A stretch of DNA of 64,000 bases from Ornithomonoglobus_A sp045612845 (GTDB taxonomy: Bacteria > Bacillota > Clostridia > UBA1381): positions 62,001-126,000 of the forward strand of contig JAZKZV010000023.1 of assembly GCA_045612845.1 (NCBI GenBank), in the 5' to 3' direction. A program made the position numbers and the translations under genes. The notes beneath the pieces were generated by a model. The model had not been told where the DNA came from, did no database searches, and saw only the letters and a list, made by a program, of their open reading frames with translations. Positions 17,007-26,347 of this stretch are shown piece by piece (position 1 is the stretch's first letter; each line of letters starts with the position of its first letter).

Positions 17007-18194
17007 TTACTGTAGTACAACCTCAATATACTTATCCTCGTACGAGAAAATATTGTTGCCCTCTAATGTAATTTTTACTCTGTTATTGCCTTTGGTTGCA
17101 TTTTTTAAATCTACTGTTGCACTTATGTTTGACTCTGTTACATTCTCATCACATTCCACAGTTAATGTTTGCATAGCCTCAAATTGAGCATTCATGCCTG
17201 ATGGTGTGTTTAGTGCTTTTACCTGAACATTCATTGTTTTTGTTGCACGCTTTAACAATACAGACTTGATGCCTATGATAGAATTGTTATATGGTATATA
17301 AACACCAGCTATATCTGTTGTTGCTCTGTATTCTGTTGCCTGAGTTGTATCGCTTGTTATAAGCACCTCTACAAAATCAATATTTGTACCCTCGCTTACA
17401 CCAATTTCTATCTGAGATGGGGAAATTGAGCTTTCTTTACTGTCAAGAGCATAATCTTTTGATAATTCCTCCGAGAGAACTGCAACTACAGGCACTGTCT
17501 TTTTGGGGTATATTGTATTCTTTACAACTACATCTGTTATATTCGAATATACGGAACTGATGTTGGAAACCCTATCATCATTTGAATCGCAAAAGTATAT
17601 ATCTTCTATAACATCGCAGTCATGAGTTATATTCGTTATGTTGATATCGGTCATTGCATATGTTATTAAATCTATTTCCTCTTTTGCTCCTTTAATTGTT
17701 ATTTCGGGAGTTTTTGGCTCTGATTTTATAACATACTCCTTGTTTGCTCCGGTCTGCTTTGTGTAAAGCTTTATGGTCTTTTGTGCAAGTGATGACACCT
17801 CCACGGGGATTGTCGAGTTTATGCCTTTTTCAAGTGTAATATAAACACTTGGCATATTAACAACACCATTGAGCTTTTGTGTGCCTGTACTTGTTATGCC
17901 CGAGACATCAATATCTATTGTTATACGGTTCATATACTCAACCAAATCGCTGCGTCGTCCGCTTATACGCACATTGTATTTTGGGATATTTTCTTTCTCC
18001 TTTATAATGAGACCGCTTTCGTTTAAAACATCTTCATTTAAAAACCTTACGGGGATGTTTTTTGCGGTTATTGTTATACTTGGGTCGTCAACATATACCG
18101 CCACAAGCCATATTGCAATGGCAACTATAACGGAGAAGATAAGAGTTGTTATTTTACCTGTGTAAAATCGTTTTGTTTGTTTATCCTTACTCAT
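17007..18194 (-). CDS. cdaR: CdaR-like YbbR-domain protein, regulator of CdaA
   Basis: 395 residues with one N-terminal membrane helix (FSVIVAIAIWLVAVYV) followed by extracytoplasmic repeats of the YbbR type (for example ITAKNIPVRFLN, and later VPVVAVLSEEL). In Firmicutes CdaR binds and modulates the diadenylate cyclase CdaA. Here its start overlaps the cdaA stop by 4 bp. The usual third gene glmM does not follow, because the operon ends at the shared terminator with ilvC. Confidence 0.85.
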   Translation of the reverse strand: MSKDKQTKRFYTGKITTLIFSVIVAIAIWLVAVYVDDPSITITAKNIPVRFLNEDVLNESGLIIKEKENIPKYNVRISGRRSDLVEYMNRITIDIDVSGITSTGTQKLNGVVNMPSVYITLEKGINSTIPVEVSSLAQKTIKLYTKQTGANKEYVIKSEPKTPEITIKGAKEEIDLITYAMTDINITNITHDCDVIEDIYFCDSNDDRVSNISSVYSNITDVVVKNTIYPKKTVPVVAVLSEELSKDYALDSKESSISPSQIEIGVSEGTNIDFVEVLITSDTTQATEYRATTDIAGVYIPYNNSIIGIKSVLLKRATKTMNVQVKALNTPSGMNAQFEAMQTLTVECDENVTESNISATVDLKNATKGNNRVKITLEGNNIFSYEDKYIEVVLQ

Positions 18195-19060
18195 TTTTTC
18201 TCCTTTCCCTCATCATTTGATGAGTTCCAGAACTTTAGTTTAGATAGCGATGCATCGCTACTGCTTAGGTTTTTAAGCATAACCTTATTAAGTACCCTTA
18301 ACAAACCCTCATATGTAAGATTTCTTGTAAGTGTGCCTCTCATAGCAATAGATATTTTGCCCGTTTCTTCCGAAACAACGACTACAACCGCGTCGGTAGT
18401 CTCGCTAAGACCTAATGCGGCACGATGTCTTGTACCAAGGTCAGGTGATATATTTGTATTTGCACTAAGAGGTAACACGCAGGCTGCGGTTATTATTTTA
18501 TCACCGCGTATGATTACTGCACCATCGTGTAGGGGTGTGTTGTGTACGAATATATTTGTAAGCAGTCTGTCGGAAATATCTGCATTAAGCAATGTGCCTG
18601 TAGAAAGATATTCGCCAAGCTTTGTTTCTCTTTCCAGAACCATAAGAGCACCTGTTTTTGTTTTTGACATATTACTTGCCGCAACTGCCACTGCATTTAT
18701 TGCAGTTTCCGATTGCTTTATTTTTTCATCAGCACTTGATGATATTATATTTGATAGTACATTAAAACGTCCTAAACGCTCTAACATATTTCTAAGCTCG
18801 GGTTGGAAGATAACCACAAGTGCAAACAAACCAACCTGAATTGTGCTTGTAAGTATATAATTAAGTGCAGTAAGCTTTAGCATAGAGCTTATCAGGAATA
18901 CTGCGCCAATAAACAAAAGTCCCTTAAAAAGCTGCATTGCACGTGTCTCGCGTATAAGCTTTATAAGATAATATACAAGCAAGGAAACAACCACAATATC
19001 AATAAGGTCATTTATTCGTATAATCTGAATATATTTACTGAATATATCAAAAAACTGCAT
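18191..19060 (-). CDS. cdaA: Diadenylate cyclase CdaA
   Basis: 289 residues: three N-terminal membrane helices (about 15-95), then the DAC domain with the DGA motif in THNTPLHDGAVIIRG-like sequence and the RHR motif in GTRHRAALG, the two signatures of c-di-AMP synthesis. It makes c-di-AMP from two ATP at the membrane, which controls potassium and osmolyte balance and cell-wall homeostasis. It is translationally coupled to cdaR. Confidence 0.94.
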   Translation of the reverse strand: MQFFDIFSKYIQIIRINDLIDIVVVSLLVYYLIKLIRETRAMQLFKGLLFIGAVFLISSMLKLTALNYILTSTIQVGLFALVVIFQPELRNMLERLGRFNVLSNIISSSADEKIKQSETAINAVAVAASNMSKTKTGALMVLERETKLGEYLSTGTLLNADISDRLLTNIFVHNTPLHDGAVIIRGDKIITAACVLPLSANTNISPDLGTRHRAALGLSETTDAVVVVVSEETGKISIAMRGTLTRNLTYEGLLRVLNKVMLKNLSSSDASLSKLKFWNSSNDEGKEKK

Positions 19061-19081
19061 ATATAATCACCTGCTTTCTTT

Positions 19082-20824
19082 TTATATATCTGTGTACATG
19101 CTGTACATGTTGTAATACAGACCCTTTTTTGCCATAAGCTCCTCGTGTGTGCCTCGCTCCTCAATACCATTTTCGGTAAGAACAAGTATAAGAGAAGCAC
19201 TCTTTATGGTTGTAAGTCTGTGTGCTATTGTAAAGACGGTTCTTCCGTGCGCCAAGCGCTCAAGCGATTGCTGAACAAGTCTTTCGCTTTCGTTATCAAG
19301 TGCCGAGGTTGCCTCGTCAAGTATAAGGATAGGCGGATTCTTTAAGAATACTCTGGCTATTGAAATTCTTTGCTTCTGACCGCCCGAAAGCTTAACACCA
19401 CGCTCACCTACATACGTATCATATCCGTTTGGCAAGGCGCAGATAAATTCATGAGCACCCGCAAGCTTTGCTGCCTCAATAACCATGTCTCTCGATGCAC
19501 CGGGAAGTCCGTAGACGATATTTTCATAAACAGTACCCGAGAAAAGGTAAACATCCTGTTGTACCATGCCTATGTTATTTCTTAAAGAATGAAGTGTAAT
19601 ATCGCAGATATCGTGTCCGTCAATTAAAATTCTTCCCTCGCTCAAATTATAAAACCTGGGGATAAGATTACAAAGTGTAGTTTTACCGCTGCCTGACGGG
19701 CCAACAAGCGCAACGCTTTCGCCTTTCTTTATATCTAAATTTATATTCGATAAAACTTCAGTATCGCCATCTTCATAGTGAAAGCTTACATTTTCAAATA
19801 CTATATTACCCAAAACGTCTTTAAGGTCGTATGCGTTATCTTTTTGGGTGATTTCAGGCATGGTGTCCATTATTTCAACAAAACGTTCTATACCTGTAAT
19901 TCCTCTTTGGAATTGCTCTGTAAATTGCAGAATAGTTCTTACTGATGCAAAAAGTGAGCCGACATATAAAAGGTATGCGGTCATATCGGCAGCATTTATT
20001 ATTTCTTTTCTCATAAATATACTGCCTGCAATTATAACTATTAAGTACATAAACCCCTCAAAAAATCTGTTTGAGGTGTGAAAGCCACCCATGTACAGAT
20101 AGCCCTCGCGCTTTGAGGAGAAGAATTTTTTGTTACCCTCTTCGAATTTTTTGTTTTCTATATCTTCGTTTGCGAATGACTTTACAACGCGTATTCCGAG
20201 CAGTGAATCTTCGACATTTGAATTTACTTCACCAATTTGTACACGTTGCTTTTTAAAAGCATCTTTCATCTTCTTGTTGAAGAATTTAACAAAGAAAAAC
20301 ACCAATGGTAATGATGCAAATATAATAAGTGTAAGCACTATATTTACGTTACATAGAATAATAAACGAAACAATAAATTTTAATCCGCAGATAAAAAATT
20401 CCTCGGGACAATGATGTGCAAATTCCGTAACATCAAATAAATCGCTTGTTATTCTTGACATAAGAGTTCCGATTTTGTTGTTGGAAAAGAAAGAATACGA
20501 AAGCTTTTGAAAATGTGCAAACATATCACGTCGCATATCGGTTTCTATATTTGCACCCATAACATGCCCATTATATGCCATATAGAAGTTGGCACAGCTA
20601 TCAATTATGCGTAAAATCAGATAAAAAGCACCGATTTTTAATATCAGGGATAATGTGAGTGAAGCCGGATTTGTTATGCCTATATTTGTTATATGTCTTA
20701 CAATGACAGGGAAAACAAGCTCACATACAGTTGTGAGTGATGCGCAAATAAGGTCAAGCACAAGAATTGCCTTATAATCCTTAAAATATGGAATAAATCT
20801 CTTTATAAGATAGCTTATTTTCAT
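19082..20824 (-). CDS. ABC exporter, fused permease and ATPase
   Basis: 580 residues, a half-transporter with six membrane helices (residues 1-300) and a nucleotide-binding domain with Walker A GPSGSGKTT, signature LSGGQKQRIS and Walker B ILILDEATSALD, and a switch His in IAHRLTTI. It resembles MsbA/lipid or multidrug exporters and probably works as a homodimer. Substrate unknown. It is 21 bp upstream of cdaA on the same strand and could share its transcript. Confidence 0.9.
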   Translation of the reverse strand: MKISYLIKRFIPYFKDYKAILVLDLICASLTTVCELVFPVIVRHITNIGITNPASLTLSLILKIGAFYLILRIIDSCANFYMAYNGHVMGANIETDMRRDMFAHFQKLSYSFFSNNKIGTLMSRITSDLFDVTEFAHHCPEEFFICGLKFIVSFIILCNVNIVLTLIIFASLPLVFFFVKFFNKKMKDAFKKQRVQIGEVNSNVEDSLLGIRVVKSFANEDIENKKFEEGNKKFFSSKREGYLYMGGFHTSNRFFEGFMYLIVIIAGSIFMRKEIINAADMTAYLLYVGSLFASVRTILQFTEQFQRGITGIERFVEIMDTMPEITQKDNAYDLKDVLGNIVFENVSFHYEDGDTEVLSNINLDIKKGESVALVGPSGSGKTTLCNLIPRFYNLSEGRILIDGHDICDITLHSLRNNIGMVQQDVYLFSGTVYENIVYGLPGASRDMVIEAAKLAGAHEFICALPNGYDTYVGERGVKLSGGQKQRISIARVFLKNPPILILDEATSALDNESERLVQQSLERLAHGRTVFTIAHRLTTIKSASLILVLTENGIEERGTHEELMAKKGLYYNMYSMYTDI

Positions 20825-20901
20825 GGCATTTCCCCCAATGTAATTATTATATATTAAATCAAATTAAATGTCAATGTTTTCAAATGGTTAAAGTAAAAAA
20901 A

Positions 20902-21828
20902 TCACATATGAAAATGTATAGTATTATCAGACACAAACTCTTTACCGTTAAGGTATTCCAGTATGGAGCCATCTGTGATAAAATCAAATTTTAATTTATA
21001 GCTGTGAAGTTGATGATACGAGTTTTTTATCGTTTTAGCTCCGTATTTTACATCACCTAAAAGGGGATAGCCTATATGTGATAAATGAGCACGTATCTGG
21101 TGTGTTCTGCCTGTAAAAAGTTCAACCTCTAAAATTGAATATCCGTCCTTTTTCGCTATTACACGATACCCTGTTTTTATTGGCTTTGAATTCGGTGTCG
21201 GATAATCAGTTACAATAACATGCTTATCCTTTCTTTCGAGGTATGCGCTCAAAATATCTTCTTTTGGAGGGTTACCCTCCACAGCGCACATATAGTATTT
21301 GTGTATTTCGCGGTTTTTGATTTTTTCGTTAATTATGCGGAGTGCTGAGGACGTTTTTGCGGCAATTATAAGACCGCTTGTGTTTTTATCGAGTCGGTTG
21401 CATAATGATGGGGTAAAGGAATGCTCATCAGACGGGACATATTCGCCCTTTTGTATAAGATAATTGTGTATGCGGTTTATAAGAGTATCGCTATCTCTGC
21501 TTTCATCTGAGTGCACAACAAGACCTGCCTCTTTGTCGGCAATAATAATATTTTCGTCTTCATAAACAATACACGGTGATGGGAGAGAGGTAATGGATAT
21601 ATTGACCTTTTTATCTTTTGGGAAAAATTCGTCATTCATATAAAGACGAAGAACATCACCATCTTTTAACATATATGCTCCGTCTGTTATATGCTTGTTG
21701 TTAACACGTACACACTTTTTTCTGAGACTTTTATACAGCATTGATGTGGGGAGTGATGGCATATATTTTGCAAGAAATTTATCTAATCTCTGCCCTGCAT
21801 CATTTTTGTTTATAGTAAGCTCTCTCAT
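20902..21828 (-). CDS. RluA/RluD-family 23S rRNA or tRNA pseudouridine synthase
   Basis: 308 residues. The N-terminal S4-like RNA-binding domain (residues 5-75, DAGQRLDKFL) precedes the catalytic domain with the family motif NRLDKNTSGLI containing the active Asp; the HRLD His is replaced by Asn here. GRTHQIRAHLSHIGYPLLGD is the second family motif. It would isomerise one or more uridines in rRNA or tRNA; the target cannot be read from sequence. Confidence 0.88.
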   Translation of the reverse strand: MRELTINKNDAGQRLDKFLAKYMPSLPTSMLYKSLRKKCVRVNNKHITDGAYMLKDGDVLRLYMNDEFFPKDKKVNISITSLPSPCIVYEDENIIIADKEAGLVVHSDESRDSDTLINRIHNYLIQKGEYVPSDEHSFTPSLCNRLDKNTSGLIIAAKTSSALRIINEKIKNREIHKYYMCAVEGNPPKEDILSAYLERKDKHVIVTDYPTPNSKPIKTGYRVIAKKDGYSILEVELFTGRTHQIRAHLSHIGYPLLGDVKYGAKTIKNSYHQLHSYKLKFDFITDGSILEYLNGKEFVSDNTIHFHM

Positions 21829-21900
21829 TCATTTTACCTCTTAAATAATTATATAAATATTTTAACATAAAACAATAATATGGTCAAGGATAATAAACAA

Positions 21901-21936
21901 AAAAAGGTTGTTTTAAAATTCAACAACCTTTTTTGT
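21901..21936 (-). terminator. Terminator after the spoIIIA/asp23 run
   Basis: AAAAAGGTTGTT (21901-21912) pairs with AACAACCTTTTT (21922-21933). In minus-strand reading it ends in a T-run, just past the Asp23-family stop. Confidence 0.8.
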
Positions 21937-21947
21937 TAGAGAGTTCC

Positions 21948-22418
21948 TTACTCCTTAATTTGTGATTCTATTTCGTCTGCTTTCTCAAAGCTGACCCCTT
22001 CGATATGAATATTGACTTTTTCAACACTAAGACCTGTCATGGTTTCTACATTGTTTTTAACACTTTCTTGTATTTCCCATGCAAGCTCAGGGATTCTTAC
22101 ACCGTAATCCACCACGATATAAATATCAATTCTTACGCAACCTTCGCCCATTTCTACCTTTACGCCTTTAGAAGGATTTTTTTTGGCGACAAACTTTTCG
22201 GCAACAGAGCCAGCAAATGACGAGTACATTCCCGCAACTCCGTTTATCTGAGAGGCAGCAATACTCGAAATTGTTGCGACAACGTCAATAGAAATCTTTA
22301 CATTGCCTACATCACCCTCCTCAGCATCATTTTGTATATCGAGGTCGGGAGTTGCTTCTTCAACGATTTCTTCAACAACTTCTTCGTTTTTTGTGATTTC
22401 GTCCATTGTATTTACCAT
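21948..22418 (-). CDS. Asp23/Gls24-family envelope stress protein
   Basis: 156 residues: an acidic N-terminal stretch (ITKNEEVVEEIVEEA) and then an Asp23 domain (VKISIDVVATISSIAASQINGVAGMYS, later VRIDIYIVVDYGVRIPELAWEIQ). Members are membrane-associated or cell-envelope stress proteins of unknown chemistry, common beside late stage III sporulation genes. The first ATG (22418) is very close to the AGAAAGG site and ATG 22406 is an alternative start. It lies 85 bp past spoIIIAH and probably ends that transcript. Confidence 0.82.
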   Translation of the reverse strand: MVNTMDEITKNEEVVEEIVEEATPDLDIQNDAEEGDVGNVKISIDVVATISSIAASQINGVAGMYSSFAGSVAEKFVAKKNPSKGVKVEMGEGCVRIDIYIVVDYGVRIPELAWEIQESVKNNVETMTGLSVEKVNIHIEGVSFEKADEIESQIKE

Positions 22419-22503
22419 AGCCTTTCTGTCCGCAAATTTTTATAAAGATAACGTATGCGAACTTACGTTATTTTTCTATTATACATATATTATAACAGAA
22501 AAT

Positions 22504-23112
22504 TTACTTAACTTCAACTATTTTTATAGAATTTGCAGATAAATTTAATGTATCAGTTACAATTTCGGTAAGTTTTAATACGTCGTCAGCACAAAAACCT
22601 TCTTTCTTTACTGTTATTCTTGCACTGTCATCGCTTACATATGCACATATTTCGCTATAACCTTTTGATTGTGCTATGCTTTCAATTTCATTCTCTGCCT
22701 CTATTTCGGAAGAAATATTTATTATCTTATCACCTGCCTTTTTTCTTATTTCTTCGTCAAAGTTTGTATTAGCGGCTGTTGCATTAAGAATTTCCATAGA
22801 CTTTGAGCGTGCGCTCTCGCGCTCTAAACGTGCCCGTTCGAAATACCCTCCGTCAGTATCAGTAACGCTTTCTACTGTTGAAGCGGCTTTGTCGTCATCA
22901 GAAGCGTCCTCTTCTGATTCCTCGTTGATTTCCTCCACATCTTCCTCAACATTTGAAACAAATTGTGCCTCGCCAAGCTTTTTGCCGGTTTCTATGTAGC
23001 TTTCGCCATCACTTACCTCTATTGTATCCTGATACGACCAGTTAAGGTATCCTGCAATTCCTATGAGCAGTACCAATGACGCTGCTACTATTTCTTTCTT
23101 TTTAAAAACCAA
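22504..23112 (-). CDS. spoIIIAH: Stage III sporulation protein AH
   Basis: 202 residues from TTG 23112, which has the only strong ribosome site (GGAGGT, 7-bp spacing) and starts the typical VFKKKEIVAASLVLL membrane helix. The first TTG in the longer upstream frame is not supported. Residues 8-25 are the membrane anchor, 45-90 an acidic linker and the C-terminal ring-forming domain follows. SpoIIIAH in the mother-cell membrane binds SpoIIQ of the forespore, building the feeding channel. Last gene of spoIIIAA-AH. Confidence 0.88.
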   Translation of the reverse strand: MVFKKKEIVAASLVLLIGIAGYLNWSYQDTIEVSDGESYIETGKKLGEAQFVSNVEEDVEEINEESEEDASDDDKAASTVESVTDTDGGYFERARLERESARSKSMEILNATAANTNFDEEIRKKAGDKIINISSEIEAENEIESIAQSKGYSEICAYVSDDSARITVKKEGFCADDVLKLTEIVTDTLNLSANSIKIVEVK

Positions 23113-23113
23113 A

Positions 23114-23608
23114 TCAATTACCTCCTTTTTTGTAAATACATATTTTGTGTGCGTCCACATCAAGGGCTGCCATAACAGCTCGGGTGAGTTTTTCCTCTAC
23201 AGAAGCATTATCAGCACCCTGTGCAGTTACAATAACGCCCTTAACTTGGGGATACACCTCGTTTATAACCATAGGTTCACCGTCGTTCATAACAGCTTTT
23301 TCGTCGTAGCTTTCATTTCCGCTACCAACCAATGTGGTGTTTTTTCGTTTCTCGTAGGCTATGTTTTTCTCGTTTGTCCCGTAGTAGGTTATCATTACAC
23401 TTACTTTGCCTGCACCGTCTATGTCTTCGAGGATTTCCTTTAAACGTTCCTCCTCGCTTTCCGAGACAGGTGCAGAAACCTGGGTTGTAACATTGTCCTT
23501 TGTGGAGCCGCCAATAAAAGAAATAAAGATAAGTCCTATTATAACTATTAAAATTAACACACGATTATTCTTGTTTTTAATTATTTTTTTTAGCATGTCT
23601 TTTTCCAT
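23114..23608 (-). CDS. spoIIIAG: Stage III sporulation protein AG
   Basis: 164 residues from ATG 23608, six bases after an AGGTGG site. One N-terminal membrane helix (ILIVIIGLIFISFIG), then the ring-building motif region LEDIDGAGKVSVMITYYG, as in SpoIIIAG, whose 30-mer ring forms the mother-cell side of the sporulation channel. It overlaps spoIIIAF by 32 bp on the same strand. Confidence 0.9.
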   Translation of the reverse strand: MEKDMLKKIIKNKNNRVLILIVIIGLIFISFIGGSTKDNVTTQVSAPVSESEEERLKEILEDIDGAGKVSVMITYYGTNEKNIAYEKRKNTTLVGSGNESYDEKAVMNDGEPMVINEVYPQVKGVIVTAQGADNASVEEKLTRAVMAALDVDAHKICIYKKGGN

Positions 23609-24044
23609 TTGCAACCACCTCATTAACGTTATATACTTCCATAAGTCTTTGTATTATTTTACTGTCATGCACAGGAGAGTGCAGTGAAATCTCACTTATG
23701 CTTTTTATGTTTCCGTCTTCTGTTAAAAGCTTTATTGATACATTGCCTGTATAGTCAAACTCATCTTTTAATCTTTCTTTTATATCTTTTTCTATTCTTT
23801 GGGATATGGCATCAGAAACAGAAGCAGAATAAATCCGGGTATAATTTTGGGTATTGGCGCTGATATCGTCTAAGCCTGAGAAAATATTGATATCTGTAAG
23901 AGCTGATAACGGTGCAATAATTGCACTTATAATTATAAAGCCTGTTATTATGCTTACATACTTGCGCATACTTTCGGGAGTAAGCATAACACCTACAGAC
24001 GAAAGCAATGTTGCACCGATTATTGTGATTATGTAGCTCTTCAT
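23577..24044 (-). CDS. spoIIIAF: Stage III sporulation protein AF
   Basis: 155 residues with two N-terminal membrane helices (IITIIGATLLSSVGVML and VSIITGFIIISAIIAPL) and a soluble C-terminal domain, as in SpoIIIAF. Position in the ordered spoIIIA operon supports the call. It starts 149 bp after the spoIIIAE stop, a gap larger than any other in this operon. Confidence 0.86.
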   Translation of the reverse strand: MKSYIITIIGATLLSSVGVMLTPESMRKYVSIITGFIIISAIIAPLSALTDINIFSGLDDISANTQNYTRIYSASVSDAISQRIEKDIKERLKDEFDYTGNVSIKLLTEDGNIKSISEISLHSPVHDSKIIQRLMEVYNVNEVVANGKRHAKKNN

Positions 24045-24192
24045 TTTTTAGTAATTCCTTTCTGTACCTGATGAGACAAAATCAAGTCTGCAAGAAAATT
24101 GTTTGAATTGTTATTTGAAAAAGCGACGACGTATGTTGATACTCCAAGCTTTTGAAAATGGCAAGGCAGGCAATTTAATTCAGACTTATCTC
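24045..24192 (-). other. 148-bp spacer inside the spoIIIA operon with an unassigned open frame
   Basis: All other spoIIIA genes overlap or nearly touch, but here 148 bp separate spoIIIAE and spoIIIAF. On the minus strand one frame is open for about 49 codons (includes LPCHFQKLGVSTYVVAF and NFLADLILSHQ) without an ATG, ending TGA within the spoIIIAF start region. No recognisable element was found; it may be inserted repeat DNA or a small unassigned gene. Confidence 0.4.
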
Positions 24193-25251
24193 CTATGTAC
24201 TAAAGCCGATTATCATAGCTATGTTTACTATAAATAATACTGCCACCATAATTACAATAGCAAAAAGAGTAGTAACAGACTTGCTCATATCCCAAATCAT
24301 TGAGCTTATTTTTGTATCTGTAACAGGCTCGCACATAGCCCCTACAAGCCTTAGTATAAATTGTATTATTCCTATTTTTATTACGGGTATAGCACATATG
24401 CCGACAATAGCAATAATGCCTGCTGTACCCGTTGCATTCTTCATTATTCTTGCACCGCCGATGAGTGTTTCCAATGTGTCGGATAAAAATCCGCCTACAA
24501 CCGGCACAAGCGTGCCAATTGTAAATTTTACAGACTTTGCACTCATTGCATCAAGAGCGGGTGCATTAAGACCATAAATTGCGTTTACACCTGTGAATAT
24601 AGTTATAACTGCGGCTAAGAGCCATTTCGAAACGGAGTTTATTACCTTGGAAAAACCGCCTAATTTTACACCTGAGCTCATGTTTGATGCAATGCTTAAA
24701 ATAGCACCAAACACAATAAGCGGTATCAGTGTTTTTTCTATAATAATAGAAATCACATAAACAGTTCCTGATAAGACTGGCTCGAATGATGCGGCGCTTA
24801 CGGGCTTTCCGCTTATTGCAAGTGTAATCATTATCGCGGGGGAGAGCTTTGTAATAAAAGTACACATGGTGGATGTTACGTCTACTGTGTATTCGAGTGC
24901 AATAGAAAAGCATTTTAAACAAAGAGCACTCATGAGAGCATAAACGGTAAAAAATGCCGCCTCTGCGCTTGTTTTTTCGCCAAGCGATGTTGAGAGTACA
25001 TTGGTAATTGAGCTTATAATTGCAATGATTATCATGGTAAGCATAAAATGTGCTTCGTTTTTTAATTCGTCTGTAAGGTTAAAAAACAAAAGCTCTAATA
25101 TCTTTATGGGATTAAGAGTAAAATCACCATGGCTCAGAGACGTAACTGCATCATTAAAAAGCTCTTCGCCCTCTATGTGTGGAATTTCTGCACCTGAGGC
25201 AGTAGCACAGAATATGAGAAATATAAAACTAAATATAACCAATCGTTTCAA
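24193..25251 (-). CDS. spoIIIAE: Stage III sporulation protein AE
   Basis: 352 residues. Signal-like start (FSFIFLIFCATASGAE) then about eight membrane segments, as in SpoIIIAE, a polytopic channel component. Its start overlaps spoIIIAD by 23 bp. It is slightly shorter than the Bacillus protein but not visibly truncated at either end. Confidence 0.92.
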   Translation of the reverse strand: MKRLVIFSFIFLIFCATASGAEIPHIEGEELFNDAVTSLSHGDFTLNPIKILELLFFNLTDELKNEAHFMLTMIIIAIISSITNVLSTSLGEKTSAEAAFFTVYALMSALCLKCFSIALEYTVDVTSTMCTFITKLSPAIMITLAISGKPVSAASFEPVLSGTVYVISIIIEKTLIPLIVFGAILSIASNMSSGVKLGGFSKVINSVSKWLLAAVITIFTGVNAIYGLNAPALDAMSAKSVKFTIGTLVPVVGGFLSDTLETLIGGARIMKNATGTAGIIAIVGICAIPVIKIGIIQFILRLVGAMCEPVTDTKISSMIWDMSKSVTTLFAIVIMVAVLFIVNIAMIIGFST

Positions 25252-25621
25252 TGCATACCTCCAGAAAACCCTCTATAATTGGCATTGTCATAAACAGTAT
25301 AAATACCTTACCTGCCAGGAAAACCTTTTGTGCAATGGCATTCTCCCCGCAGTCGCGAAGTAGTTCTCCGCCATATTGGGTTATATAAGATGTACCTACA
25401 ACCTTTATAATTATTTCAAAATACTTCTTGTCCACACCGCTTCTTTGAGTAATTTCAAAAATTGAATTAACAACAGAAATCACAACCTCTGCAGTGTACG
25501 ACATTATTATAATTGCACACACAAGCGAAACACCTATTGCAAATTCTTTTCTGTATTCTCTCAAAAACAGGGACAGTAAACCGCCTATTAGTGCAATACC
25601 TATAACCTTAAAAATATCCAT
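25229..25621 (-). CDS. spoIIIAD: Stage III sporulation protein AD
   Basis: 130 residues with four membrane segments, typical of SpoIIIAD (IFKVIGIALIGGLLSLFLREYRKE). Small membrane protein of the SpoIIIA-SpoIIQ secretion-like channel, needed for forespore sigma-G activity. Follows spoIIIAC by 2 bp. Confidence 0.9.
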   Translation of the reverse strand: MDIFKVIGIALIGGLLSLFLREYRKEFAIGVSLVCAIIIMSYTAEVVISVVNSIFEITQRSGVDKKYFEIIIKVVGTSYITQYGGELLRDCGENAIAQKVFLAGKVFILFMTMPIIEGFLEVCIETIGYI

Positions 25622-25623
25622 AG

Positions 25624-25818
25624 CTACAAATTAAAAATAGTCTTTACAGTTTCAAACAGTGTGCTTATTTCTTCTATTATAATTAAAAGCACCGCAATAA
25701 GTCCGGCAATGGTGGTCATAAGTGCCATGTCATCACGCCCGGCGCGCGATAAAAGCTGATTTAGTACAGCAATTACAATACCTACACCTGCAATCTGAAA
25801 AATTAAATCTACATTCAT
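25624..25818 (-). CDS. spoIIIAC: Stage III sporulation protein AC
   Basis: 64 residues from ATG 25818, which gives the normal SpoIIIAC length and start (VDLIFQIAGVGIVIAVLNQLL). A longer frame upstream reads through the end of spoIIIAB and is not real. Two membrane helices. Located between spoIIIAB (4 bp away) and spoIIIAD. Confidence 0.9.
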   Translation of the reverse strand: MNVDLIFQIAGVGIVIAVLNQLLSRAGRDDMALMTTIAGLIAVLLIIIEEISTLFETVKTIFNL

Positions 25819-25822
25819 AACG

Positions 25823-26326
25823 CTACACCAGAACCAGACACAAAAATGCCCCTGTAAGAATACCGCCGCTGCTGTATAATCTGCAATATTTTTGGCACTC
25901 GTAACGTGCGGAGGTAATATGTATATCAAGCATATTCATAACACATTCTATTGTTTTTACCTGTTCATTCTCGTCTGTCATACCAAGTTTTGCACCAAGT
26001 AAAGAAAGTGTATGTATATCCTCTTTGTTAAGACATAATTGAGATGCATTTTTATTTATGGAAAATTGCCATGCCTTAGATGCGCCCATTTCTTTTATGT
26101 TGTCAGACACACTCTTAAAAATCCCTGAGGTATCGGATAGCTTGTGTGCCTCTAAAAAAGCTTTTGATATATCGGTGTAAGTAAAGCGAATGCAGCTTTC
26201 TAAAATTCTCAGTGCGTTTTTTATCTCGGTAAGATTTTTTAATCTGCTCTTTAGCTTAAAGCTTTTATAAAATCCGTAGGTAGAGCAAACAATAAGCAGT
26301 AGAAAAGCAAAAATAAATTTAAACAT
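25823..26326 (-). CDS. spoIIIAB: Stage III sporulation protein AB
   Basis: 167 residues, N-terminal membrane helix (FIFAFLLLIVCSTYGFY), helical soluble core with FKLKSRLKNLTEIKNALRILES, and a C-terminal hydrophobic tail. This matches SpoIIIAB, which resembles the T4SS/T2SS GspF-like inner platform. Second gene of the operon. Confidence 0.9.
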   Translation of the reverse strand: MFKFIFAFLLLIVCSTYGFYKSFKLKSRLKNLTEIKNALRILESCIRFTYTDISKAFLEAHKLSDTSGIFKSVSDNIKEMGASKAWQFSINKNASQLCLNKEDIHTLSLLGAKLGMTDENEQVKTIECVMNMLDIHITSARYECQKYCRLYSSGGILTGAFLCLVLV

Positions 26327-26347
26327 AAAATTAGTGTCCCCTTTGTT

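Noticed and set aside
18177..18839. Long plus-strand frame opposite cdaA
   Set aside because: Low-complexity Ser/Leu-rich translation antisense to the well-supported DAC domain gene.
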